A DNA stretch of 45,210 nt from an uncultured Oscillospiraceae bacterium (GTDB lineage: Bacteria; Bacillota; Clostridia; Oscillospirales; Acutalibacteraceae), in assembly GCA_902478605.1 (NCBI GenBank), contig CABSLQ010000021.1, positions 1-45,210 on the forward strand. Direction: 5' to 3'. This document shows positions 1 through 7,728 of this stretch, one piece after another; position 1 is the first letter of the stretch, and every line of letters starts with the position of its first letter. Position numbers and translations under genes: made by a program. Under the pieces are notes generated by a model. That model was not told the origin of the DNA and did not search any database. It saw nothing but the letters and a program-made list of their open reading frames with translations.

Positions 1-826
1 CCGCCATATTGTCGGGATGCAGGGTGCGGCCTGTGCCGCCGCCCGAAGCCACCGAGAAATACTTGCGGTCGTTCTCAATCGCCCACTTTTTGTAGGTGCC
101 GGCCACGAGGTGCTGGAAGCGGGTGGGGTTGGTGGAGTTACCAGTGATGGAAACATCCACATGCTCATGCTGCATGATGGCCACGCCTTCGAGCACGTCG
201 TTCGCACCGTAGCACTTTACCAGCGCGCGCTCGCCGTCAGAGAAAGCCTTCTCCTTCACGATCTTCAGCTCGCCGGTATAGAAATCATAATCGGTTTCGA
301 CATAGGTAAAGCCGTTGATGCGGCTGATGATATAGGCGGCGTCCTTGCCCAGACCGTTGAGGATGACGCGCAGCGGGTTTTTACGCACCTTGTTAGCAGT
401 GCGGGCAATACCGATGGCGCCTTCCGCGGCGGCAAAGGATTCGTGGCCCGCGAGAAACGCGAAGCACTGGGTATCCTCACTGAGCAGCATCTTGCCCAGG
501 TTGCCGTGGCCGAGACCAACCTTGCGCTGTTCCGCGACCGAACCCGGTACGCAGAAGGCCTGCAGGCCCTCGCCGATGACGGCAGAAGCCTCGGCGGCGT
601 CTTTCACGCCGCGCTTAATCGCCAAGGCAACACCCAGCGTATACGCCCAGACGGCGTTTTCAAACGCGATCGGCTGCACGCCCTTCACAATGGCGTCCAC
701 ATCAATGTTCTTGGAGAGGCAGAGGTCACGGGCAGCCTCCAGGGTGCCCAGATCATTGTCCGCGAGGAACTTTTCGATCTTCGCCATGCGGCGTTCTTTG
801 CCTTCAAATTTCACGTCGTTTGCCAT
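1..826 (-). CDS. GGGtGRT family protein (3' end cut by window edge)
   Basis: About 275 residues are visible from an ATG at 826; the C-terminus lies beyond the left edge. The protein carries the signature GGGTGRT, read on the minus strand at about 20-45, that names this uncharacterised bacterial family. A Shine-Dalgarno sequence (GGAGG) lies 8-10 bases before the ATG. The gene follows the Fe-S scaffold gene by 15 bases and almost certainly shares its transcript. The family has no established biochemical role that I know of; its recurrent pairing with a NifU-like scaffold suggests it receives or helps build an Fe-S centre (inference). No signal peptide or membrane segment is visible, so a cytoplasmic protein is expected. 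Family identity is confident, function is unknown. Confidence 0.85.
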   Translation of the reverse strand, partial: MANDVKFEGKERRMAKIEKFLADNDLGTLEAARDLCLSKNIDVDAIVKGVQPIAFENAVWAYTLGVALAIKRGVKDAAEASAVIGEGLQAFCVPGSVAEQRKVGLGHGNLGKMLLSEDTQCFAFLAGHESFAAAEGAIGIARTANKVRKNPLRVILNGLGKDAAYIISRINGFTYVETDYDFYTGELKIVKEKAFSDGERALVKCYGANDVLEGVAIMQHEHVDVSITGNSTNPTRFQHLVAGTYKKWAIENDRKYFSVASGGGTGRTLHPDNMA

Positions 827-841
827 TTGTCCGTCCTCCTC

Positions 842-1534
842 TTATTCCTCACGGGGATCGATGTACTTGGCGGCTCCGTCGAAGCGGCCGTACTGCCCGA
901 TGTTTTTCTTATAGGCTTCGCCCGGCTCCATGCCATGGCGGATATCCTCCAGCATTTTGCCCAGCTTCACAAACTGATAGCCGATGACCTCGTTGTCCTC
1001 GTCGAGCGCCAGCTTGATGACATATCCCTCGGCCATTTCGAGGAAACGGACGCCCTTGACCTTGGTGGAATACATGGTGCCGACCTGCGAACGCAGGCCC
1101 TTGCCCAGATCTTCCAGGCCCGCGCCGATCGGCAGGCCGTCCTCGGAAAACGCGGACTGGGAGCGGCCGTAAGCAAGCTGCTTGAAGATTTCCCGCATGG
1201 CGACGTTGATGGCGTCACACACCAGGTCGGTGTTCAGGCATTCGAGCAGCGTCTTGCCCGGCAGGATTTCGGCGGCCATGGCGGCGGAATGGGTCATGCC
1301 GGAGCAGCCGATCGTCTCCACCAGCGCCTCCTCCACAATGCCGTTTTTCACATTCAGGGTCAGCTTGCAGGTGCCCTGCTGCGGGGCGCACCAGCCCACG
1401 CCGTGGGACAGGCCGGAAATATCGGAAATCTGGGTGGACTTCACCCATTTGCCCTCCTCCGGGATGGGGGCGGGGCCATGGTGGGGGCCCTTTTTTACGA
1501 TGCACATTTTTTCCACTTCATGGGAATAATTCAT
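842..1534 (-). CDS. NifU-like iron-sulfur cluster assembly scaffold protein
   Basis: A 230-residue cytoplasmic protein related to the NifU/IscU scaffold fold. Cysteines typical of cluster binding are visible in VGWCAPQQGTCKL, IGCSGMTHSAAMAAEI and ECLNTDLVCDAI; the GCSGM segment corresponds to the second conserved scaffold cysteine. It is longer than IscU (about 130 residues) because of a C-terminal extension of about 100 residues that I do not recognise. The ATG at 1534 is preceded by AAAGGAG at good spacing. It is the first gene of a two-gene unit with the GGGtGRT gene, 15 bases downstream, behind a strong sigma-A promoter at 1599-1627. No Isc or Suf desulfurase genes are nearby, so the sulfur donor must be elsewhere. 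Confidence 0.8.
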   Translation of the reverse strand: MNYSHEVEKMCIVKKGPHHGPAPIPEEGKWVKSTQISDISGLSHGVGWCAPQQGTCKLTLNVKNGIVEEALVETIGCSGMTHSAAMAAEILPGKTLLECLNTDLVCDAINVAMREIFKQLAYGRSQSAFSEDGLPIGAGLEDLGKGLRSQVGTMYSTKVKGVRFLEMAEGYVIKLALDEDNEVIGYQFVKLGKMLEDIRHGMEPGEAYKKNIGQYGRFDGAAKYIDPREE

Positions 1535-1598
1535 GTTTCGTACTCCTTTCGCATACTGCCTTGTGCCATAAGCACGCCGCTTTTTTCACGCTTCTTCT

Positions 1599-1627
1599 AT
1601 TATAGCGAATGCCGGACGGCCGCGCAA
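1599..1627 (-). promoter_or_regulatory. Sigma-A promoter of the Fe-S scaffold/GGGtGRT operon
   Basis: Read on the minus strand: -35 TTGCGC (1622-1627), 17-base spacer, perfect -10 TATAAT (1599-1604). It lies 65 bases upstream of the scaffold start codon. Confidence 0.75.
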
Positions 1628-1970
1628 GTCCCCGCTGTCAGAATTGTCGAAAAATTCACAAAAGAAAAGTGCGCGGGCCGTTTCGTGCTTTTCGTATATT
1701 ATGCATAATTGGTGGTCCTTACTCTCCCCTATCGGTACAAAAATAAAAAGATTCATTTTCTCGCATTGGCGATGAGGGGCTATGTATATTTTGAAAGGTC
1801 ACCAAAGCTGGTTTTCCCCTAATTTCAAAACAATATCCGCTGCCGTTTTTCCATTCAGCGAAATCCCCCCTCGTCTCTTTCCTGCGGGTACGGAATCCGC
1901 AGCCTATACCTCTCGGGTCCCCGCCTTGCCGCCCCGCAGCCGAGCAGACTGCTTTTCGGAAAGCCGCAAA
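1628..1970. other. Non-coding stretch between the Fe-S operon and groEL
   Basis: About 340 bases, visibly richer in A/T than the neighbours between 1660 and 1860. Open frames here have no start signal or family resemblance. Apart from a small CTGCGG/CCGCAG inverted repeat near 1882-1902 I see no RNA, riboswitch or repeat. Confidence 0.5.
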
Positions 1971-2003
1971 AAAACGGCCGGAGGAAAATCCTCCGGCCGT
2001 TTT
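1971..2003 (-). terminator. Rho-independent terminator of groESL
   Basis: Perfect 15-base inverted repeat (arms 1971-1985 and 1989-2003, loop AAA) followed on the minus strand by seven T residues. It lies 20 bases after the groEL stop codon. Confidence 0.92.
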
Positions 2004-2022
2004 GATGCACGATGCCTGCTTA

Positions 2023-3651
2023 TCAATACATGCCGTCCATGCCGCCGGGAGCAGCCGGGGCAGCGGGGGCGGGCTCCTTCTTATCCGCGACGAGCGACTC
2101 GGTGGTCAGCACCATCGCCGCGACCGAAGCCGCGTTCTGCAGCGCGGAACGGGTCACCTTGGTGGGATCCACGATGCCCGCGGCAAACATATCGACATAC
2201 TCTTCCTTCGCGAAGTCAAAGCCGTAGTTCACCTTGCCGGCGGAGCGGATCTTATCGATGATGACGCTGCCTTCCAGGCCGGCGTTGAGCGCAATCTGGC
2301 GCACCGGCTCTTCCAGAGCCTTGAGCACGATCTGCATGCCCGTCTTCTCGTCGCCTTCGCTCTTCTCGATAAGTGTATCCAGCGCCTTGGAAGCGGTGAT
2401 GAGCGCCACGCCGCCGCCGGCGACCAGGCCCTCTTCCACGGCCGCCTTGGTCGCGGACAGCGCATCCTCGATGCGCAGTTTCTTTTCCTTCATCTCGACC
2501 TCGGTGGCCGCGCCGACCTTGATGACCGCCACGCCGCCGGCCAGCTTAGCCAGCCGCTCCTGCAGCTTCTCGCGGTCGAAATCGGAGGTCGTGGTCTCGA
2601 TCTGCGCACGGATCTGGGAAACACGGCCCTTGATGGCGTCCGCATTGCCCGCGCCGTCGACGATGATGGTGTTTTCCTTCTGCACCTTGACCTGACGGGC
2701 GCGGCCCAGCTGATCCATGGTGGTTTCCTTCAGCTCAAGGCCGAGCTCCTCGGAAATGACCTGGCCGCCCGTGAGGATGGCGATATCCTGCAGCATTTCC
2801 TTGCGGCGATCGCCGAAGCCGGGGGCCTTGACGGCCACGCAGGTGAAGGTGCCGCGCAGTTTGTTGAGGATCAGGGTGGACAGCGCCTCGCCCTCGACGT
2901 CCTCCGCGATGATGACCAGCTTCTTGCCCGACTGCAGAATCTGCTCGAGCAGAGGCAGGATATCCTGAATGTTGGAAATCTTCTTATCGGTGATGAGCAG
3001 ATAGGCGTCGTCGATGACGGCTTCCATCTTGTCGGTATCGGTCACCATATAGGGGGTGATATACCCGCGGTCGAACTGCATGCCCTCCACCACTTCGGTG
3101 TAGGTCTCGGCCGTCTTGGACTCTTCCACGGTGATAACGCCGTCGGAGGAAACCTTTTCCATCGCCTCGGCAATCAGCTTGCCGATGACCGCATCGCCCG
3201 CGGAAATGGTCGCGGCGCTCGCGATATCTTCCGAGCCGCTGACCTTCTTGGAGTTGGCGACCACGTTGTCCACGACCGCGTCAACCGCCGCCTGAATACC
3301 GCGCTTGATGCCCATCGGGTTGGCGCCGGCCGCGACATTTTTCATGCCCTCGCGGATGAGCGCCTGCGCCAGCAGGGTCGCGGTGGTGGTGCCGTCGCCG
3401 GCCACGTCGTTGGTCTTGGTGGAAACCTCTTTGACCAGCTGCGCGCCCATGTTTTCAAACGCGTCGTCCAGCTCGATTTCCTTGGCGATGGTCACGCCGT
3501 CGTTGGTGATGAGCGGCGCGCCGAACTTCTTGTCGAGCACCACGTTGCGGCCGCGCGGGCCCAGGGTGATTTTCACGGTATTGGCGAGCTGGTCCACACC
3601 GGACTGCAGCGCCTTGCGGGCGTCTTCGCCGAAAAGAATCTGTTTAGCCAT
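2023..3651 (-). CDS. groEL: 60 kDa chaperonin GroEL
   Basis: A 542-residue chaperonin subunit, full length for the family. The N-terminus MAKQILFGEDARKAL, the ATP-binding DVAGDGTTTATLLAQAL segment (near residues 85-100), the GGGVALI region and a Gly/Met-rich C-terminal tail ending GGMDGMY are all present. It forms the double-ring ATP-dependent folding chamber with GroES. The ATG is preceded by AGGAGG eight bases upstream. It follows groES by 41 bases in a two-gene operon controlled by the CIRCE element at 4011-4037 and ends at a strong terminator. Confidence 0.99.
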   Translation of the reverse strand: MAKQILFGEDARKALQSGVDQLANTVKITLGPRGRNVVLDKKFGAPLITNDGVTIAKEIELDDAFENMGAQLVKEVSTKTNDVAGDGTTTATLLAQALIREGMKNVAAGANPMGIKRGIQAAVDAVVDNVVANSKKVSGSEDIASAATISAGDAVIGKLIAEAMEKVSSDGVITVEESKTAETYTEVVEGMQFDRGYITPYMVTDTDKMEAVIDDAYLLITDKKISNIQDILPLLEQILQSGKKLVIIAEDVEGEALSTLILNKLRGTFTCVAVKAPGFGDRRKEMLQDIAILTGGQVISEELGLELKETTMDQLGRARQVKVQKENTIIVDGAGNADAIKGRVSQIRAQIETTTSDFDREKLQERLAKLAGGVAVIKVGAATEVEMKEKKLRIEDALSATKAAVEEGLVAGGGVALITASKALDTLIEKSEGDEKTGMQIVLKALEEPVRQIALNAGLEGSVIIDKIRSAGKVNYGFDFAKEEYVDMFAAGIVDPTKVTRSALQNAASVAAMVLTTESLVADKKEPAPAAPAAPGGMDGMY

Positions 3652-3692
3652 AATCTATTCCTCCTATAATATCCGTTTCAAGGAAAATTGTC

Positions 3693-3977
3693 TTATTCCA
3701 CGATGGCGAGAATGTCGCCCTGCCGCACGATGGTGTATTCCTGGCCGTCCACCTTAACCTCGGTACCGGAATACTTGCTCGTCAGCACCTTGTCGCCGAC
3801 CTTGACATACATGGTGATATCCTTGCCTTCGACATTGCCGCCCGGTCCGACAGCGACAACCTCCGCCATCTGGGGCTTCTCTTTGGCGGAACCCGCGAGG
3901 ATAATGCCACTCTTGGTGGTTTCCTCCGCCTCTGCCATTTTGATGACCACACGGTCAGCCAGCGGTTTAATAGACAT
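3693..3977 (-). CDS. groES: 10 kDa co-chaperonin GroES
   Basis: A 94-residue co-chaperonin, starting MSIKPLADRVVIKM. The mobile-loop region (EETTKSGIIL) and the roof segment around VGPGG are intact. Two ATGs lie in frame. The upstream one (3983) is only three bases from AAGGAGG, the downstream one (3977) is nine bases away and gives the canonical N-terminus, so I chose 3977. It caps the GroEL ring. Transcription starts just upstream at the promoter 4043-4070 and is repressed through CIRCE. Confidence 0.98.
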   Translation of the reverse strand: MSIKPLADRVVIKMAEAEETTKSGIILAGSAKEKPQMAEVVAVGPGGNVEGKDITMYVKVGDKVLTSKYSGTEVKVDGQEYTIVRQGDILAIVE

Positions 3978-4010
3978 AATCATAATCCTCCTTGAAGAGT
4001 ATTGATAAGT

Positions 4011-4037
4011 TTAGCACTCCATGCACCTGAGTGCTAA
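4011..4037. promoter_or_regulatory. CIRCE operator (HrcA binding site)
   Basis: Exact consensus: TTAGCACTC, nine bases, GAGTGCTAA. It lies between the groES promoter and its start codon, so HrcA bound here blocks groESL transcription and heat shock relieves it. No hrcA gene is in this window. Confidence 0.98.
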
Positions 4038-4042
4038 ATTCT

Positions 4043-4070
4043 ATTTTAACGAGTTTTTTAGAAAAATCAA
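4043..4070 (-). promoter_or_regulatory. Sigma-A promoter of groESL
   Basis: Minus strand: -35 TTGATT (4065-4070), 16-base spacer, -10 TAAAAT (4043-4048), immediately upstream of CIRCE. Confidence 0.75.
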
Positions 4071-4097
4071 GAGGGTAAAAGCCAAAAATTGCATTCT

Positions 4098-5030
4098 TCA
4101 TAATTTATTTACAAAGGCCGCATCGGACGCACCGGCCGGCAGGACAAACCGCATGGCGGCCGGCCGGATTTCAAAGGAGATGGCAGGCGCAGAAAAGCAT
4201 TCGCCGTCCATCGTGCAGGTCACCGGCCGGGCGGACGACACCTCGATGCGGGTGCCACGGAAGCTCTCGCAGCAGGCCAGGTCAAGATGCTTTCCCGCCT
4301 TATACCGGGTGAGGAAGCCGGGAACCTGCAGCCGGGGCATCGCCTTTATCAGTACGAAATCCAGCAGACCGTCATCCGCCATGGCCTGGGGCGCCCCGCA
4401 GTAGCCGCCGCCGTAATACCGCCCCACGGCGGCGAGGGCGAAAAAGTACCGGCCATCCCGCTCCACGGTGCCGTCCGGCGTTTCCATGCGGATATGGGCG
4501 TCCATCCCGATTTTGTGAAAGAACACGTCCAGGATGGCGAGGTTATAGGCCATGGTCCCCGATACAAGGGGCCAGTTTTTGTACTTCACCATCTTCTGGG
4601 CGACCGCCGCGTCCATCCCCATCGACGCGATATCGAGCGACAGCTTTCCGCCGCTGACCACCGCGTCCACCGGCACCGCCGTGCCGCACACCAGGGCCGC
4701 TATATCGCGGAACGCTCTTTCGCCGCCGAAGGTGCGTACGTAATCGTTCGCCGATCCGCAGGGCACCGCCGCGATCTCCGCCTGCGGAAAGCCCGCCGCC
4801 CCGTTCGCCGTTTCGTGCAGTGTGCCGTCACCGCCGCAGGCGTACAGCCGCACCGCCTCGCCTTTTTGGCACTCCTCACGGGCTATGCTCTGCGCCTCTC
4901 CCGCTCTCTGCGTCAAGCGGACGGTATACTCCACCCCGTTTTGCTCACACGCCGCCCGGATGGCCGGCAGCAGCGCCAGCGCCGCCTGCTTCTTTCCCGC
5001 CGCCGGGTTAACGATAAACACGTGCCGCAT
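4098..5030 (-). CDS. YegS/BmrU-type lipid kinase (diacylglycerol kinase catalytic domain)
   Basis: A 310-residue soluble lipid kinase. The N-terminal VNPAAGKK nucleotide-binding segment (residues 8-14) and the catalytic CGGDGTLHE motif (GGDGT at 66-70) are characteristic of the DAGK catalytic family, and the all-beta C-terminal half fits YegS/DgkB. It probably phosphorylates diacylglycerol or a related lipid at the membrane and recycles it into phospholipid synthesis; the exact substrate cannot be read from sequence. It starts 21 bases after the RNA methyltransferase gene, probably as the last gene of that unit. I see no hairpin between its stop codon and the groES promoter. Confidence 0.9.
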   Translation of the reverse strand: MRHVFIVNPAAGKKQAALALLPAIRAACEQNGVEYTVRLTQRAGEAQSIAREECQKGEAVRLYACGGDGTLHETANGAAGFPQAEIAAVPCGSANDYVRTFGGERAFRDIAALVCGTAVPVDAVVSGGKLSLDIASMGMDAAVAQKMVKYKNWPLVSGTMAYNLAILDVFFHKIGMDAHIRMETPDGTVERDGRYFFALAAVGRYYGGGYCGAPQAMADDGLLDFVLIKAMPRLQVPGFLTRYKAGKHLDLACCESFRGTRIEVSSARPVTCTMDGECFSAPAISFEIRPAAMRFVLPAGASDAAFVNKL

Positions 5031-5051
5031 GCCGTTCCCCCCGCCCTCAAT

Positions 5052-6167
5052 CTAGAAATACATATACAGCTGGCATTTGAGCATGCCGTTGTACAGTTTG
5101 CGCCGCTTGGCTGCCGGGCGGCCGAACAGCTCTTCAAAGCGCTCGTGCGGGCTGATGATGCCGTAGCTCCAGCCCGGCTTTGGCACAAACACCCGGCCCA
5201 TCACACGGTACAGCTCCTCCGCCTGCTGTACGTCAAGCAGCCGCTCCCCGTAAGGCGGGTTGCACAGCACGACGCCCCTCTCCCCCTCGGGCCGGAAATC
5301 GCGCAGATCCGCCTGGGCAGCAGAGATACAGGCCGCCACGCCGGCCTTTTCCGCGTTTTCCCGGGTCAGGCGCAGGCAGGCGGGATCGATATCCCCGCCG
5401 CGTCCCCGGAAGGGCACCTCCGGCCGCTCGAGGGACCGCGCCCGCTGCCGTTCTTCTTCCCATATAGAGGAAGGCACACTTCCCCAGCGCATGGCGGCGA
5501 ACCGGCGGCGTATCCCCGGCGCGATGCCGTGGGCCGCGAGGGCCGCCTCGATGAGCAGCGTCCCCGATCCGCAGCAGGGGTCGCAGACGAGCGGTGCGCG
5601 CCGCACCCGCATCACGTCCCCGATGGCCGCCGCGAGCGTTTCCTTGATGGGCGCGCCGGCCGCGTTGGCGCGGTAGCCGCGCTTGTGCAGCCCGGGGCCG
5701 CTCGTGTCGAGCAGCAGGGCCGCCTCATCCTTCAGAATGGTGAACTGAATCTGTACCATCGGGCCGGTTTCCTCAAACCAGGATACGCCGTATACCCGCG
5801 ACAGGCGGCTCACCACCGCCTTCTTGACGATGGACTGGCAGTCGGGCACGCTGTGCAGCGTGGAATTCAGCGACCAGCCCTTGACGGGAAAGGCGTCGTG
5901 CTTGCCGATCCACCCTTCCCAGGGGAGCGCCTTCACCCCCTCGAACAGCTCGTCGAAGGTGCGCGCGCGAAAGCTGCCGAGCAGCAGCTGAATCCGTTCG
6001 GCATAGCGGGAACCGATATTCGCCCGGGCCAGCAGTTCGATCCCCCCGGAAAAGAGCACCCGTCCGTTTTCGGGGCGCACCTCCTGCGCCCCCATGCGGC
6101 GCAGCTCGTCGCCCAGAATCCCTTCCACGCCAAACAGGCAGGGCGCGCAGTATTGCAGCGTATCCAT
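5052..6167 (-). CDS. THUMP-domain class I SAM-dependent RNA methyltransferase (YpsC/RlmL-like)
   Basis: About 371 residues. The N-terminal half (about 1-165) resembles ferredoxin-like plus THUMP RNA-binding domains. The C-terminal half is a Rossmann methyltransferase with the SAM-binding loop DPCCGSGT (196-203) and the N-methylation motif NPPYG (near 305). It is expected to methylate the N2 of a guanine in 23S rRNA, like RlmL/YpsC. The frame stays open 20 codons further upstream to 6227, but the ATG at 6167 has AGGAGG at proper spacing and gives the conserved start, so I chose it. It lies 69 bases after hpf. Confidence 0.9.
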   Translation of the reverse strand: MDTLQYCAPCLFGVEGILGDELRRMGAQEVRPENGRVLFSGGIELLARANIGSRYAERIQLLLGSFRARTFDELFEGVKALPWEGWIGKHDAFPVKGWSLNSTLHSVPDCQSIVKKAVVSRLSRVYGVSWFEETGPMVQIQFTILKDEAALLLDTSGPGLHKRGYRANAAGAPIKETLAAAIGDVMRVRRAPLVCDPCCGSGTLLIEAALAAHGIAPGIRRRFAAMRWGSVPSSIWEEERQRARSLERPEVPFRGRGGDIDPACLRLTRENAEKAGVAACISAAQADLRDFRPEGERGVVLCNPPYGERLLDVQQAEELYRVMGRVFVPKPGWSYGIISPHERFEELFGRPAAKRRKLYNGMLKCQLYMYF

Positions 6168-6236
6168 ATCGTTTCCTCCTGACAAATCAATGGGGGCGGA
6201 CAAGCTGTCCGTCCCCATTGGCATCATACCTGGCGG

Positions 6237-6770
6237 TTATTCACCGCTGTCCGGCTCAAGCAGGCCGTAATCCCCGTCGCGGCGGCGATAGACGACGTTA
6301 ATTTCGTTCGTCTCCATGTTGCGGAACATATAGAACTGGTGCCCGATCATGTTCATCTGCAGAATGGCTTCCTCCACATCGAGCGGCTTGACCGGAAAGG
6401 TCTTGGATTTGACCACATGGAACTCGGATTCTTCCTCTACTATGTCGCCGAACAGCTCGTCCGGTACGAAAGCACCTGCGCGCAGCCGTTTTTCCAGCCG
6501 TGTTTTATTTTTACGGATCTGCCGCACCAACACGTCGACGAGCCGATCCACCGCCTCATTGGGATCCTCGGCGGTTTCCTCCGCGCGGAAGAGCAGCCCA
6601 TTGCATCGAATCGTGATTTCTACCCGCATGGTATTGCGTTCCGCCGTAACGGTAACAGCAGCGGCAGCGGCATCCTCGAAAAACTTGTCCAGCTTGGACA
6701 GCTTTGCCTCGGTCCGCTCCACAAACTGCGGGCGCAGGGTGCACTTTCTGCCGGTGGTCGTGATCTTCAT
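6237..6770 (-). CDS. hpf: Ribosome hibernation promoting factor, long form
   Basis: A 177-residue long-form HPF. Residues 1-100 form the beta-alpha ribosome-binding domain starting MKITTTGRK. After a linker, residues about 118-177 form the C-terminal dimerisation domain (VVKSKTFPVKPLDVEEAI, then GHQFYMFRN). Long HPF joins two 70S ribosomes into inactive 100S dimers in stationary phase or stress. It is preceded by an extended -10 promoter at 6815-6823 and a Shine-Dalgarno AGGAG. The downstream methyltransferase and lipid kinase may be read through from here. Confidence 0.97.
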   Translation of the reverse strand: MKITTTGRKCTLRPQFVERTEAKLSKLDKFFEDAAAAAVTVTAERNTMRVEITIRCNGLLFRAEETAEDPNEAVDRLVDVLVRQIRKNKTRLEKRLRAGAFVPDELFGDIVEEESEFHVVKSKTFPVKPLDVEEAILQMNMIGHQFYMFRNMETNEINVVYRRRDGDYGLLEPDSGE

Positions 6771-6814
6771 ACAATCAGCTCCTATCTTGGCATCTTAGGG
6801 ATAACCCCGGTATC

Positions 6815-6823
6815 ATTATACCA
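6815..6823 (-). promoter_or_regulatory. Extended -10 promoter of hpf
   Basis: Minus strand TGGTATAAT: perfect TATAAT with the TG of an extended -10, 45 bases before the hpf start. No good -35 hexamer is visible, which fits an extended -10 promoter. Confidence 0.65.
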
Positions 6824-6870
6824 TAACACGACGCCGAAGTATAGCCAATTTATGAATATTCACGAAACAA

Positions 6871-7713
6871 TTATAAGGTCGCCGTGGCATGGCGGGTGAC
6901 ATGGCACCCGACGTTGACCGCCACCGGCAGCCCCGCAATATGGGTCGGATAGGTTTCAATGGCGACGCCGAGCGCCGTGGTCAGACCGCCGAAGCCCTGC
7001 GGCCCGATGCCCAGGGCATTGACCGCCTCGAGCGCCTCCCGTTCCATGTCGGCATAATACGGATCGCCGTTGGGCACATCCAGCGGCCGGCACAGCGCCC
7101 GCTTGGCCAGCTCGGCGCACAGCTCGAAATCGCCGCCGATGCCCACGCCGAGCACCATCGGGGGACAGGGATTGCTTCCCGCCTGCCGCGCCGCGTCCAC
7201 GATACAGTCCAGCACCTTCTGCCGGTCGGCGGCCGGGGTGAGCATATAAATGCGGCTCATGTTTTCGCTGCCGAAGCCCTTGGGGGCGACGGTCAGCTCG
7301 AGGGTATCCCCTTCCACCAGGGTCAGATGCAGCACGGCCGGCGTGTTGTCGCCCGTGTTCACCCGGCGCAGCGGGTCGCCCACCACCGAACAGCGCAGCC
7401 GTCCTTCGGTGTAGCCGCGGGCCACCCCGCGGTTGACCGCTTCGGAAAGCAGGCCGCCGGTGATATGCACCTCCTGGCCGAGCTTCGCAAACACGACCGC
7501 CATGCCCGTATCCTGGCAGACAGGCAGGCACAGCTCCTGCGCCGCGTCCAGGTTGGCCGCCAAATCGCCCATGATGCTTTTGGCCAGCGGCTGCTCCTCC
7601 CGTTCGCCCGCCGTCAGCACCGCGTCGCACACGTCCTGCGGCAGCCGGCGGTTCGCCTCAATGCAAAGCCGGCATATCGTCTCCTCAATATCCCGGCAGT
7701 GAATGTCTCTCAT
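6871..7713 (-). CDS. Class I fumarate hydratase (fumarase/tartrate dehydratase type) alpha subunit
   Basis: A 280-residue alpha subunit of a two-subunit Fe-S hydro-lyase. The three cysteines that would hold the 4Fe-4S cluster are visible: C66 in PVCQDTGM, C183 in NPCPPMVLGVGIGG and C270 in GCHVTRHA. It should interconvert fumarate and malate, or dehydrate L-tartrate, together with a beta subunit. The beta subunit is normally the next gene, but here hpf follows after 100 bases and no beta gene occurs anywhere in the window. The start has GGGAGAAG upstream. It lies 15 bases after the amidohydrolase gene, so they probably share a transcript. Fumarase versus tartrate dehydratase cannot be separated by eye. 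Confidence 0.88.
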   Translation of the reverse strand: MRDIHCRDIEETICRLCIEANRRLPQDVCDAVLTAGEREEQPLAKSIMGDLAANLDAAQELCLPVCQDTGMAVVFAKLGQEVHITGGLLSEAVNRGVARGYTEGRLRCSVVGDPLRRVNTGDNTPAVLHLTLVEGDTLELTVAPKGFGSENMSRIYMLTPAADRQKVLDCIVDAARQAGSNPCPPMVLGVGIGGDFELCAELAKRALCRPLDVPNGDPYYADMEREALEAVNALGIGPQGFGGLTTALGVAIETYPTHIAGLPVAVNVGCHVTRHATATL

Positions 7714-7728
7714 ACGCTTCTCCCTACC

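Noticed and set aside
1782..2261. Possible small gene upstream of the groEL terminator
   Set aside because: The frame runs through the terminator and into groEL antisense; no ribosome-binding site and no recognisable domain.
2002..3669. Long plus-strand open frame of 555 codons
   Set aside because: It is exactly antisense to groEL, which is fully conserved. Long antisense frames are expected in GC-rich genes with strong codon bias; no family resemblance or ribosome-binding site.
4287..6182. Plus-strand open frame of 631 codons
   Set aside because: Spans the antisense of two conserved minus-strand genes (lipid kinase and RNA methyltransferase), Arg/His/Pro-rich, no family match.
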